DNA of 64,000 nt from positions 62,001 through 126,000 of the forward strand of contig CAWIZC010000006.1 in assembly GCA_963840445.1 (NCBI GenBank). The letters run 5' to 3'. The stretch is from AWTP1-13 sp963840445 (GTDB taxonomy: Bacteria > Pseudomonadota > Alphaproteobacteria > Rhizobiales > Hyphomicrobiaceae). This document shows, piece by piece, positions 45,416 through 54,243 of the stretch (within the stretch, counting starts at the first letter, position 1; each line of letters opens with the position of its first letter). Below the pieces are notes generated by a model. It ran no database searches. It saw nothing but the letters and a program-made list of their open reading frames with translations, and had not been told where the DNA came from. Both the position numbers and the translations under genes were made by a program.

Positions 45416-46708
45416 ATGAGCGCTGCGTTCCTGGCGCGCAAGCTGGCCGGCAATCGCACGTTGGTGTGGCTTGTCTGCGTGCTGGGCGGCGGGACCATCC
45501 ACCTCGCTCTGTGGCAGATCTCCGAGCCGTCCGAGCTGTTCAGTGATTTCTACAAAGCCTACTACCCGGCTGCGGAATATCTTTGGGAAAAGGGGCTGAG
45601 CGCCACCTGGCCGCTGACCGACGGCGCAGCCAGCGGCTTCGTCAACATCCCGATCGTCGCCTGGCTGTTTGTGCCCCTGGTGCCGCTGGGCGAAGACGAA
45701 TCCGGATGGGCATTCCTGGCCATCGGCGCGGCCGCCGCACTGACGGCATGGTGGCTGCTGGTCCGCTTGGGCCGTCCCGAGGCAAGAAGCGCGGCGCCGC
45801 TGCTGTTTCTCGGGCTCGTCAATGGGCCGATGATCAACAGCCTGCGCGAGGGCAACACCACGCACATCATCCTGCTGCTGCTGGTGCTGGCGTTCCTGTT
45901 CTGGCGTTCGGGCCGGGATTATCTCGCGGGCCTCGTGCTCGGAGTCTGCGCAGTCATCAAACTGCCGCTGCTGCTGTTCGGCGCCTACTACTGTCTGCGC
46001 GGGAAGTGGCGCGTGGTGCTGGGCGGCGCCACCTCCATAACGGCGGCCGTGCTGCTGTCGTTTGCCGACTACGGGGTGGAGGGCAACCTCGGCTGGTACA
46101 GGGACGCCGTCGCGCCGTTTCTGGGAGGCGTCATCCCGGCCTTCAACGTGCAGTCGATCGACGGCTTCCTGATGCGCCTTTGGACTGGAGAGGCGCATCT
46201 GTACGAATGGGACCCCTTGCAGCCTGGCACTTTACACAAGGTGGTCCGCAACCTTCTTCTGGGCCTCGTTTACGGCAGCGCCGTGTGGTTCGGCTGGCGC
46301 GCCAACCGGGCCGAGCCGATGCCGGCCGTAAACGGCACGCTGAGCGCACGCGACACGCTGGAGTTCGTGCTGGTGATCAACATCGCCATCCTCACCAGCC
46401 CAATCTCCTGGACGCACTACTATCTCCTGCTCCTCGTCGTATGGGGGCTGTACCTGGGCGACCGGCTGCCCGTGCCGGACGACCGGCAGACCCGCTGGCT
46501 GATGTGGAGCAGCCTGCTGCTGACCTCCCTGCCAGTCATCATGCCCCAGCATTCACCGAGCCTGTTCAGCGAGGTGCTGGCGCGCACCGTCATCTCATCA
46601 TGGTTCTTCGGCGGCCTGCTGCTGCTGGCGGTGCTGATGCGAGCGCTCTGGAGATTAGCACCGTCGGGCAGTCAGCAGACGCAACGCGCAGGTAGCCATG
46701 CAAGCTGA
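45416..46708 (+). CDS. GT87-type membrane glycosyltransferase B
   Basis: A 430-residue protein with about ten helices. The N-terminal SDFYKAYYPAAEYLW is the typical GT87 acidic/aromatic start (DFxxYYxAA). NGPMINSLREGNTTHIILLL, with LRxGQ-like segment LREGNT, and CAVIKLPLLLFGAYYCLRGK match the family (QVNxxLL / KxxPxLL). It starts 16 bp after the UbiA gene and overlaps the next GT87 gene by 11 bp. It is expected to use a polyprenyl-phosphate sugar on the outer face of the inner membrane. Confidence 0.82.
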   Translation: MSAAFLARKLAGNRTLVWLVCVLGGGTIHLALWQISEPSELFSDFYKAYYPAAEYLWEKGLSATWPLTDGAASGFVNIPIVAWLFVPLVPLGEDESGWAFLAIGAAAALTAWWLLVRLGRPEARSAAPLLFLGLVNGPMINSLREGNTTHIILLLLVLAFLFWRSGRDYLAGLVLGVCAVIKLPLLLFGAYYCLRGKWRVVLGGATSITAAVLLSFADYGVEGNLGWYRDAVAPFLGGVIPAFNVQSIDGFLMRLWTGEAHLYEWDPLQPGTLHKVVRNLLLGLVYGSAVWFGWRANRAEPMPAVNGTLSARDTLEFVLVINIAILTSPISWTHYYLLLLVVWGLYLGDRLPVPDDRQTRWLMWSSLLLTSLPVIMPQHSPSLFSEVLARTVISSWFFGGLLLLAVLMRALWRLAPSGSQQTQRAGSHAS

Positions 46709-48057
46709 TCGCTACAGATGGATGGACGCAACGGCGCCGCTCACGCTCAAGCTTGCGCTGTTCCTGTTCTTTTGCGCGTTTGTCCTCAACGGACTGATCT
46801 ATGTCACGGCGCCGGAGCAGCTCAAAGAGAACGCGCTGACCCATAGCTGGGACGCCCTGAACGGCCGCGGCTCGGACGATTCCTGGGGCGCCATGCAGGG
46901 CGCCCTCGACTATTTCGCAAAGCCGACGGCGACGCCGCTGTATTCGGAAATCTTCTTCAACCGCCTGTATCGTTTCCAGTATCCGCCATCGGCCCTGTTC
47001 GCGCTCAAGGGCATGAAATGGCTTGCACCCAACAACGTGCGCATCGACGAGACGCAGAATTTCGCCACCGTGACTATCAACGACGTCATCGGCTGGATCT
47101 TTCTTCTGGCGACAGGCCTCGCCACGGCGGCACTGCTCGAGCTGCAAATTCGCAAGCGCTACGCCGCGGAGTCCCGGGTGCTGCTGGCGGCCCGGGTGGC
47201 TATCGCTGGCCGGCTTCACCCTCACGTTCTACCCAATCGTGAAGGCCTACACGCTGGGACAGCTCCAGGTCTGGATCAACGGCCTGTTTGCCGTGGCCCT
47301 GCTGTGCTGGGCGACGGGCTTCAAGTCCGTCTCGGGCTGCCTGATCGGGCTGACCTGCCTGATGAAGCCGCAGTACGGCCTGTTTCTCCCATGGGCCCTG
47401 CTACGCGGGGAATGGCGCTTCCTGGCCGTGTGTTCCGTGACCGTCGCAGTCGGACTTGCTGCGTCGGTGCTGGTATTCGGGCTGGCCAATCACATCGACT
47501 ACGTGCGCGTCATCTCGTTCCTGTCCCAGCGGGGCGAGGCCTATTATCCCAATCACTCGGTCAACGGCATGCTCAACCGCATCATGAGCATCGCCGACCC
47601 AACCGAATACAGAAACCTCGAGTTCATCGCCGGCCAGTTCCCGCCGTTCAATGCGTGGGTGTACGGCTGCACGCTGGTGAGCTCGATCGCACTATTGGCG
47701 GCTGCCCTCCTGCACCACAGCACGCGGGGCGATTCCGGCCGTCTGTTTGATTTCTGCGTCCTAGCGCTGAGCTGCACCATGGCCTCGCCGATCGCCTGGG
47801 AGCATCACTACGGCATCCTGCTGCCGATCTGCGCCGTGCTCGTCGTCGCGGTTGCAGGCGCACCGCGACCCGTCTGGATCGCCCTGCTGGCGGTCGCATA
47901 TGCGCTGGCCAGCGTATATATACCGGCCACCATGCTGCTGGCCCCCACACCGTTCAACTTCCTGCAGTCCTATCTGCTGTTTGCGGCACTCATCGTGCTG
48001 GTGATGCTGCATTGGCGGCCGTGGGCAGGTCGCGGCGCACAAGCATCCATGGCGTAA
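46698..48057 (+). CDS. GT87-type membrane glycosyltransferase C (one frame change)
   Basis: The third GT-C-like gene of the block. The first frame from ATG 46698 gives LALFLFFCAFVLNGLIYVTA, DDSWGAMQGALDYFAKPTAT and YRFQYPPSALFALKGMKWLA, which is the GT87 loop. The reading changes near 47195 and continues with FTLTFYPIVKAYTLGQLQVW, LTCLMKPQYGLFLPWALLRG (KPxxxLLLPxxL type) and TMASPIAWEHHYGILLPICA. The combined length is about 450 residues with ten or more helices. The single break in the middle probably reflects an indel. A bidirectional terminator follows at 48063. Confidence 0.78.
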
Positions 48058-48062
48058 AGCGC

Positions 48063-48092
48063 AAAAGGGGCTCCACTGCTGGAGCCCCGACT
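48063..48092. terminator. Hairpin terminator between convergent genes
   Basis: GGGGCTCC, loop ACTGCT, GGAGCCCC. On the minus strand it is followed by TTTTGC, so it best terminates the lipoprotein gene at 48231; it also lies just after the plus-strand glycosyltransferase. Confidence 0.7.
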
Positions 48093-48230
48093 GTTGCGTT
48101 GCCTGAAGGAGAGAAACACGCACGTACCGAAGTGAGATTGCTCTCACTCCAAATTCACGGAGGCGAAGCAGGATGCACGGCTCAGCCGCAACCATCCCTC
48201 TGAAGCCGACGTCCCTTGGGACGATGTGAG

Positions 48231-48380
48231 TCAGTCTGAAGCAGTGCCGCCGGCCACTTGGTCCGAAGCCGGAGCATCCCCGCCAAGCTTCATCGGCTCA
48301 TAGTAGCGTTCCTCTCGCCGGCAAGCGACGAGAGCGACGACCGTGCACAGCAGCGCAACAACAGCGAATTTCTTGGACAT
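48231..48380 (-). CDS. Small 49-residue lipoprotein
   Basis: Too short for most gene callers. Minus strand ATG 48380: MSKKFAVVALLCTVVALVAC followed by RREERYYEPMKLGGDAPASD and a short tail ending TASD. It is a classic lipoprotein signal: basic N terminus, hydrophobic core, lipobox LVAC, so Cys at residue 20 would be lipidated. GAGGGTG lies about 10 nt upstream. It faces the GT-C block and has its own terminator at 48063-48092. Function unknown. Confidence 0.7.
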   Translation of the reverse strand: MSKKFAVVALLCTVVALVACRREERYYEPMKLGGDAPASDQVAGGTASD

Positions 48381-48675
48381 CGCGATTCACCCTCTACTGG
48401 TTGGATCGGCCCCCCCGGGCCAAACTCGCACGCGACTAGTTGCTCCCGTTCGGTGTGTACCCGCAATCAGAGCATGCGCGATTTGAACAGCTTGCCCACG
48501 CTTTCCACAGAGCCCCGCCCATGGATCGGATCGAGACGGAACAGAGTAGGCCGAGCCCTTAACGGTGCTGCGATGTTTACGCGCAGGGAACTTCAATCTG
48601 AGAGGCGACGTTCTAGCTAACGAAAGGCCCGTTCCGCAGAATCCTGCCTGTCACCCACTGTTCAATGCATTCGTG
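48381..48675. other. Gap upstream of lipoprotein gene
   Basis: About 295 bp with no clear gene. It should hold the lipoprotein promoter. No strong repeat is seen. Confidence 0.4.
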
Positions 48676-48861
48676 ATGCCAAGACGATCGTCGCAAGCCG
48701 CCGGCAGATTGCTCAAGCGGGCAATTGCAAAAAGTGATCCCACCAAACAGCGACCGACCGTCGGTGAGCCGGTGATCATCGATCCCCCAAACAAGCCGCG
48801 GGCCGGCCAGGCCGCGCGGGCGAGGGCCCGGCAGAAGCCATCATCCAAACAGGAGAACTGA
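48676..48861 (+). CDS. Possible small basic protein
   Basis: A 61-residue open frame starting MPRRSSQAAGRLLKRAIAKS and ending in a basic, Gln/Lys-rich tail. It stops 3 bp before the alpha/beta hydrolase start. There is no clear ribosome-binding site, and the hydrolase's own AGGAG lies inside it. It may be a chance reading frame. Confidence 0.25.
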   Translation: MPRRSSQAAGRLLKRAIAKSDPTKQRPTVGEPVIIDPPNKPRAGQAARARARQKPSSKQEN

Positions 48862-48864
48862 CCG

Positions 48865-49860
48865 TTGCCCGCGTTCCGGACTGCGCTTGCCTCCATCGCC
48901 TTGGCCTGCTGGGCATCGGCCTCGGCGGTGGCCGACCCGCTGCTGGCCGACTTTCCCTATCCCTATCCCGTGCAGACCTACCAATTCCGCTCGCAGGGTC
49001 AGCCGCTGTCCATGGCCTACATGGACGTGCATCCGACGCAGCCGAACGGCAAGACCATCGTCCTCCTGCACGGCAAGAATTTCTGCGGCGCCACCTGGGA
49101 GGCAACCATCCGCCCGCTACGCGACGCAGGCTATCGACTGATCGTGCCGGACCAGATTGGCTTCTGCAAATCGACCAAGCCGCAGGCCTATCAGTTCAGC
49201 TTGCACCAGCTGGCGCTCAACACGCGCGCCCTGCTCGGCAGCATCGGCGTCGAGAAGCCCATCATCATGGGCCACTCCATGGGCGGCATGCTGGCCATGC
49301 GCTACGCGATCAGCTTCCCCGGCGAGACGTCGGGCCTGGTGCTGGTCAACCCGATCGGTCTTGAAGACTGGAAGGCCAAGGGCGTGCCGTTCGCGCCCAT
49401 CGACCAGCTGTACGAGCGCGAGCAGCAGACCTCCTTCGAGACGATCAAGCAATACCAGCAGTCGACCTACTACGCGGGCGAGTGGAAGCCCGAATACGAC
49501 CGCTGGGTGACCATGCTGGCCGGCATGTACAGAGGGGCCGGCGGCCGGCTCGTCGCCTGGGACCAGGCGCTCACCTCCGACATGATCTTCACCCAGCCGG
49601 TGGTCTATGAGCTGGAGCTGATCTCGGTGCCGACGCTGCTCATGATCGGCCTGAAGGACAATACGGCAATCGGCAAGGACCGCGCCCCGCCCGAGATCGC
49701 CAAGACGCTCGGCAACTACCCGGACCTCGCCTGGGAAGCGCAGCAGCGCATCAAGAACGCGACGCTGGTGTCGTTCCCGGAGCTCGGCCACGCGCCGCAC
49801 CTGCAGGACCCGGAAGGCTTCAACAAGACCCTCATCGACCAGCTCGCTCAATTGCAGTAG
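48865..49860 (+). CDS. Secreted alpha/beta hydrolase
   Basis: A 331-residue exported hydrolase. The start is TTG 48865, preceded by AGGAG, giving a signal peptide (RTALASIALACWASASAVAD). Fold landmarks: KTIVLLHGKNFCGATWEATI (oxyanion hole HG), VPDQIGFCKSTKP, the nucleophile elbow IIMGHSMGGMLAMRYAISFP (G-H-S-M-G), VPTLLMIGLKDNTAIGKD for the catalytic Asp, and ELGHAPHLQDPEGFNKTL for the catalytic His. The substrate is unknown; an ester or lactone is typical. Confidence 0.88.
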   Translation: MPAFRTALASIALACWASASAVADPLLADFPYPYPVQTYQFRSQGQPLSMAYMDVHPTQPNGKTIVLLHGKNFCGATWEATIRPLRDAGYRLIVPDQIGFCKSTKPQAYQFSLHQLALNTRALLGSIGVEKPIIMGHSMGGMLAMRYAISFPGETSGLVLVNPIGLEDWKAKGVPFAPIDQLYEREQQTSFETIKQYQQSTYYAGEWKPEYDRWVTMLAGMYRGAGGRLVAWDQALTSDMIFTQPVVYELELISVPTLLMIGLKDNTAIGKDRAPPEIAKTLGNYPDLAWEAQQRIKNATLVSFPELGHAPHLQDPEGFNKTLIDQLAQLQ

Positions 49861-49868
49861 GCGCGCTG

Positions 49869-50149
49869 CCTCCCCCCTCGAAGGGGGAGGACGATGCGTC
49901 CGCGGCTTAAGCTGGCCATCGCCGACCGCGGACCTTGCACCATCGCCAGCCTAATCCGCTGGACGCATCAGCTGGGGGTGACGGGCGGCTGTGCGGCGTC
50001 CTCACCCCCACCTGGAGTGCCATCGAGCTTAGCTCGCTTGTCGAGTTCGCAGATGGATGAGCCAAGGGCGAGCTAAACTCGTGGCACTCCTCCCTCCCCC
50101 CTCGTGCGTGACGAAGGCCTCAAGTCCGGCCTTCGTCACAGGGGGAGGA
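49869..50149. repeat. Five-hairpin composite repeat, copy 3 (inverted)
   Basis: Order reversed relative to the copy at 4444-4720: a CCTCCCCCCTCGAAGGGGGAGG hairpin; a long GATGCGTCCGCGGCTTAAGC ... GCTGGACGCATC stem; GGGGGTGACGG ... CACCCCCACC; GGAGTGCCATCGAGCTTAGC / GCGAGCTAAACTCGTGGCAC; and CCTCCCCCCTCGTGCGTGAC / GTCACAGGGGGAGGA with the GACGAAGGCC stem. The TGACGAAGGCC and GAGCTTAGCTCG stems are near identical to copy 1, so these two share a recent origin. Confidence 0.85.
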
Positions 50150-50245
50150 AACGCAAGCAGCCGACTGCGTCCAAGAACAAACACACTAGGCACGCTCGGC
50201 GCAGCGCTGCAGACTGTGCCGGGTGGAACCACGCATGGGGTCAGC

Positions 50246-51619
50246 ATGGGCAATGCGTCGGCGAGGATCGTCGTCTGCGGGGCGGGGTTGGCCGGCATCT
50301 CGGCCGCCTACTATCTCGCCATCGAGCACGGTTGCGAGAACATCGTGATCGTCGAGCAGGACAATCCGCTCTCGCTCACCTCCGACAAATCGACCGAAGC
50401 GTACCGCAACTGGTGGCCCGGGCCCGACACCGCCATGACGGCCTTCATGGACCGCAGCATCGACCTGCTGGAAGGCATCGCGCGCGCCACCGACAACCGC
50501 ATCAACCTGAACCGCCGCGGCTACCTGTTCGCCACTGCCGACCACGGCAAGATCCCCTTCTTGCAAAGCATGGCAACCATGGCCGAGGCACGGGGAGGCG
50601 GCCCGGCGCGCTTGCATGAGACGGCGTCGAGCCCGTATGTGCCCTCGCCCGAACGCGGCTTCGACCTGGCGCTTACCGGTGCGGACGTCATCACCGAGCC
50701 CAGCCTGATCCGCCGCCACTTTCCCTACCTGGCGCCCAAGACCGTGGCGGTGGCACACGCCCGCCGCGCCGGCTGGCTCAGTGCCCAGCAGCTCGGCATG
50801 ACGATGCTGGAGGCGATCCGGGAGCGCGGCGTCAAGCTCCTGAGGGGCACGCTGGTGGGCATCGACACGGCTGGTGGACGGGTCCGCGCGGTGCAGGTCG
50901 AGCAGCAGGGCGAGCGCCGGTCGCTCGAGGCAACCCATCTCGTGCTGGCCGCCGGACCGATGCAGAAGGAAATGGGCGGCCTACTCGGCATCGACCTGCC
51001 GATCGTGGCCGAGCGCCATTTCAAGGTCAGCTTCCCGGATCCCGCTGGCGCCATGCGTCCGGCGCCGATGCTGATCTGGCTCGACGATCAGTATCTGCCC
51101 TGGAACGAGGAGGAGCGCGCGGCGCTCGCCGAGGACGAGGAGTCGCGCTGGCTGCTGGAGAAGTTTCCCTGGGGCGTGCACGGGCGACCGGAGGGGTACG
51201 GGCCCGGCTCGACGTTCATCGTGCTGTTCAACTACGGTCATGGTCCCAGCGACGTGGCGTTCCCGCTGCCCGAGCAGCCGCACTATCCCGAGATCGCGCT
51301 GCGCGGCATGGCCACCATGGTGCCGGCGCTGCAGGAGTACATCGGCAAGGCGTCGCGACCCTACGTGGACGGCGGCTACTACATCAAGACGCGCGAGAAC
51401 CGGCCGCTGATCGGCCCGCTGCCGGTCGAAGGCGCGTACATCTCCAGCGCTTACTCGGGCTTCGGCGTGATGGCCTCCTGCGCCGGCGGCGAGCTGCTGG
51501 CGCGGCACGTCACAGGGAGCACCCTGCCCGATTATGCGCCGGCGTTCCTGCTGTCGCGCTATCAGGACCCGGAGTATTGCGCGCTGCTCGACGCCTGGGG
51601 CGACGGCGGCCAGCTGTGA
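50246..51619 (+). CDS. FAD-dependent oxidoreductase (DAO family)
   Basis: A 457-residue flavoprotein of the D-amino-acid oxidase/glycine oxidase fold. The N-terminal Rossmann motif is RIVVCGAGLAGISAAYYLAI, followed by EQDNPLSLTSDKSTEAYRNW, the FAD-contacting segment. The C-terminal part has ENRPLIGPLPVEGAYISSAY and SGFGVMASCAGGELLARHVT, which closes the FAD site. ATG 50246 is used; the sequence before it belongs to the five-hairpin repeat. The substrate may be an N-methyl or amino acid. It is on the plus strand next to a convergent ClpP-fold gene. Confidence 0.88.
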   Translation: MGNASARIVVCGAGLAGISAAYYLAIEHGCENIVIVEQDNPLSLTSDKSTEAYRNWWPGPDTAMTAFMDRSIDLLEGIARATDNRINLNRRGYLFATADHGKIPFLQSMATMAEARGGGPARLHETASSPYVPSPERGFDLALTGADVITEPSLIRRHFPYLAPKTVAVAHARRAGWLSAQQLGMTMLEAIRERGVKLLRGTLVGIDTAGGRVRAVQVEQQGERRSLEATHLVLAAGPMQKEMGGLLGIDLPIVAERHFKVSFPDPAGAMRPAPMLIWLDDQYLPWNEEERAALAEDEESRWLLEKFPWGVHGRPEGYGPGSTFIVLFNYGHGPSDVAFPLPEQPHYPEIALRGMATMVPALQEYIGKASRPYVDGGYYIKTRENRPLIGPLPVEGAYISSAYSGFGVMASCAGGELLARHVTGSTLPDYAPAFLLSRYQDPEYCALLDAWGDGGQL

Positions 51620-51647
51620 TGCCGCGCAGCATTCCGGCTCTGCTGAC

Positions 51648-51680
51648 CGCTCCCGCGGGGAGAGGGTTGGGGTGAGGGGC
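51648..51680. repeat. Half copy of CCCTCTCCCC-type palindrome
   Basis: The stretch CCGCTCCCGCGGGGAGAGGG then TTGGGGTGAGGGGC matches the right half of one hairpin in the repeats at 31403 and 35073. Confidence 0.55.
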
Positions 51681-51778
51681 CGCCTCCCATCGCAGCGCAA
51701 GTTGCTGGATGCGGTCGGGTCAAGCCGACCTGACAAATGGGCGGGGGCTGGCTCCCCGCAAGTCGGGGAAGGGGAAGG

Positions 51779-52607
51779 CTAACCTCGGCGTTTGGTGGGG
51801 ACGTCGATGGGGAGGAATTCGACGCCCGACTGCTGCACCGGCTGCGGGTAGAGCTTCATCAGCTCCAGCACCTCGAGCGGCATGCCGACCTTGACCGGCA
51901 GGCCGAGGCTGCGCGCCTCCTCGGCGGTGAGCGCATAGTCGTGCGTCCAGGTGCCCTCCCGCCAGCTTGGTGGCGAGGTCCTCGGCGGCCTTCTGGTCGA
52001 GCCGCGGGGTGAGCAGCTCGACGGCGCCGCGCTTGACCTGGGCCAGCGCCTTCTCGCTGACATCGGCCAGCACCAGCGTCAGATCGAACACGTGCTCGAT
52101 CGGCTTGGAATCGCGCGCCCGCACGATGCTGGCCGCCGGGAAGCCGGCGATCTGCGGATCGATGGGCCCCAGCACGGAGAACTCGCCGAGCACGATCTCG
52201 TCGGCGGCTAGCGCGATCAGCGTACCGCCCGACATGGCATAGACGGGAACGTAGACGGTGACCTTGGCCTGATGCGCCTCCACGGCGCGCGCAATCTGCA
52301 TGGCGGCCAGCACCAGGCCACCCGGGGTGTGCAGGATGAGATCGATCGGCCGGTCGGGTGGCGTCTCCTTGATGGCGGCGATGATGGTCTGCGCGTCTTC
52401 CAGGTCGATGTGGCGGGACACGTTGAAGCCGAACAGGCTGCGCTTCTCCTGCCGGTGGATCATGGTGATGACGCGCGAGCCGTTCAGCTTCTCGATGGCC
52501 CGGATCGCCTGGGCTCGCTTGACGGCGAACCAGCGGCCCGTCAGCAGTGGCTGCAAGGCCAGCACCGCAAGGACGATCCAGATCAGGGAGGAGAAGTCGA
52601 ACGACAT
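51779..52607 (-). CDS. ClpP-fold membrane serine proteinase, SDH family (one frame change)
   Basis: An approximately 275-residue protein of the SDH/SppA-like ClpP fold (PF01972). From ATG 52607 it has one N-terminal helix (SLIWIVLAVLALQPLL), then the fold: DAQTIIAAIKETPPDRPIDL, ILHTPGGLVLAAMQIARAVE, and the nucleophile region YAMSGGTLIALAADEIVLGE followed by FSVLGPIDPQIAG. After about 51957 the C-terminal part (WTHDYALTAEEARSLGLPVK, LMKLYPQPVQ) continues in another frame, so a single indel is likely. It is probably anchored to the inner membrane and may degrade damaged membrane proteins. Confidence 0.8.
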
Positions 52608-53077
52608 TGCAGCCTGGTACCCCATGGTCGTCGAGAACTCCTGATCGAAGAACTCTTGCCGGCTCAGGCACCGCGCTGGCTGCACGGAGATCGGTGGTAC
52701 CGCTTAGCACGCGTTGGAACTACTACCGCACTGATTTTGCGCATTTTCCACTGCGTGTCCGTCGTCCACTGCTTATCAAGCTATCTGCTCAGTCCCGCCT
52801 CCTACGACCCAAGCATACCCCACGACTAAACGGTGCGCGTTATGCCGAGGCGAAGCCAGGCCCTCATTTCCACTGATTTGCCGGTCCCTTGCCGGTCCTA
52901 TTTGTTGCGTCTTTCAAGAGTTTGGGCCACCTGCGCAGGCTACGCGACAAGCTGTAGGTCCCGATAGCGCATCAGGCCGCAGCTTTTTTTCATTTGTCGC
53001 ACCCCAACCTCTTGAGGTCACCGCCACCACCAGCGGGCCTTACCCGCCGGGTGTCGCGCCATCGGCCACGTCCGCTG
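52608..53077. other. Gap with no clear gene
   Basis: About 470 bp between the ClpP-fold gene and the NMT1-type binding protein, with no open frame I trust. It includes the short direct repeat GCCGGTCC (twice near 52881-52897), an A+T-rich patch near 52985, and an inverted repeat GGGCCTTACCCGCCGGG near 53037. The upstream part should hold the ClpP-fold gene promoter. Confidence 0.4.
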
Positions 53078-54079
53078 TCAACTTCCGGGCACGTGGTGGA
53101 TGGCTGGGAAGAACATCTCCTGCCACTTGACCGGGCGCGCTTTGATGCTGCCGACGTCGTTCATGAATTCGGCGTACTTCATGAGGTTTTCCGGCGACGT
53201 GGTGTAGCGGATATCCGGATCGTTGAGAATCTCGAGCACCTCGTCGAGCTTCATTCCCTGGCCCTCCATGTCGAGGAAGGTCTGCGCGGCGGCGCGCTTG
53301 TCGGCATTGATCGCGGCGATCGCCTCCTCCAGCGCCTTGAGGAACGCGGCGTATACCTTAGGATTGGCGTCGTGGAACTTGCCCGTTGTGTAGAGCAGCG
53401 TAAACGTGCTCGGGCCGCCCATCACGTCATTGGAGGTCATGATGGTGCGGATGTTGGGCGACTTGCGCTCACGCTGATGGAAGGGCGGCGAGGTGAAATG
53501 GGCGGTGATCTCGCCGCCGCCTGACAGCAACGCGATCAGCGCGTCTGGATGGCTGAGCGAGACCGTGTACTTGTCGAGCGCGGCATATTCCGAGCGGCCG
53601 AACTCCTTGATCGCCGCCATCTGCAGGATGATTGCCGGGATCGATACCTTGACGGCGGTGACGGCGAGCTTGTCGCTCGGGCCGAAATCGCGGATCGACT
53701 TCAAGTATGGCGAGCGGGTGTTGAGATACATCGGGATCGAGGTCATCGAGGCGATGCCCTTGACCCTGAAGTTCTCCCGCGCGCGGTCCCACAGGGTCAG
53801 AAACGCCGGCGGGCCGGCGACGACGATGTCGGCGGCCCCCGACAGCAGAAGGTCGTTGACCAGCGCCGGGCCGCCGAGCTTGAGCCACTCGACCTTGAGG
53901 GTGGCGACGCCCAGCTCGCGCGCCTTCTGCTCGATCAGCCCTTTCTGCTCCATCACCAGCAGCGGCAGGAAGCCGACGCCGCCGGCACCGCGCGGGATCT
54001 TGATCACCTCGACCTCGGCCGATGCAAAAGTCGGCCACAGCAGCGCGGCAGCACAGAGCAGCATCAGCCTTCGCTTCAT
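53078..54079 (-). CDS. ABC-type NMT1/TauA-like substrate-binding protein
   Basis: A 333-residue periplasmic binding protein with signal peptide (LMLLCAAALLWPTFASAEV). NMT1/SsuA-like landmarks are IPRGAGGVGFLPLLVMEQKG, LKLGGPALVNDLLLSGAADI, VVAGPPAFLTLWDRA and DALIALLSGGGEITAHFTSP. Proteins of this type feed ABC importers for thiamin precursors, sulfonates or aromatic acids. No permease or ATPase gene is nearby, so the partner is elsewhere. It is next to a divergently oriented catabolic group, which hints at uptake of the same substrate class. Confidence 0.87.
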   Translation of the reverse strand: MKRRLMLLCAAALLWPTFASAEVEVIKIPRGAGGVGFLPLLVMEQKGLIEQKARELGVATLKVEWLKLGGPALVNDLLLSGAADIVVAGPPAFLTLWDRARENFRVKGIASMTSIPMYLNTRSPYLKSIRDFGPSDKLAVTAVKVSIPAIILQMAAIKEFGRSEYAALDKYTVSLSHPDALIALLSGGGEITAHFTSPPFHQRERKSPNIRTIMTSNDVMGGPSTFTLLYTTGKFHDANPKVYAAFLKALEEAIAAINADKRAAAQTFLDMEGQGMKLDEVLEILNDPDIRYTTSPENLMKYAEFMNDVGSIKARPVKWQEMFFPAIHHVPGS

Positions 54080-54243
54080 TGTCTCCTCCCAGAGATTCGT
54101 TTGGGTCGTTGTATTCTGCGATCGACGGCGGGGCGGAATGCCGACGATAAGCTCGTGGCGGGCCTTCTGCGGCTCGCGGCCCCGCTGGTACCGATAGTGG
54201 CAAAGTCGATGTATCGGATCTCTCTATCTCCCGCGTGTCGCGA

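Noticed and set aside
48387..48596. Small minus-strand frame upstream of the lipoprotein
   Set aside because: No ribosome-binding site, no motif, and composition like non-coding sequence.
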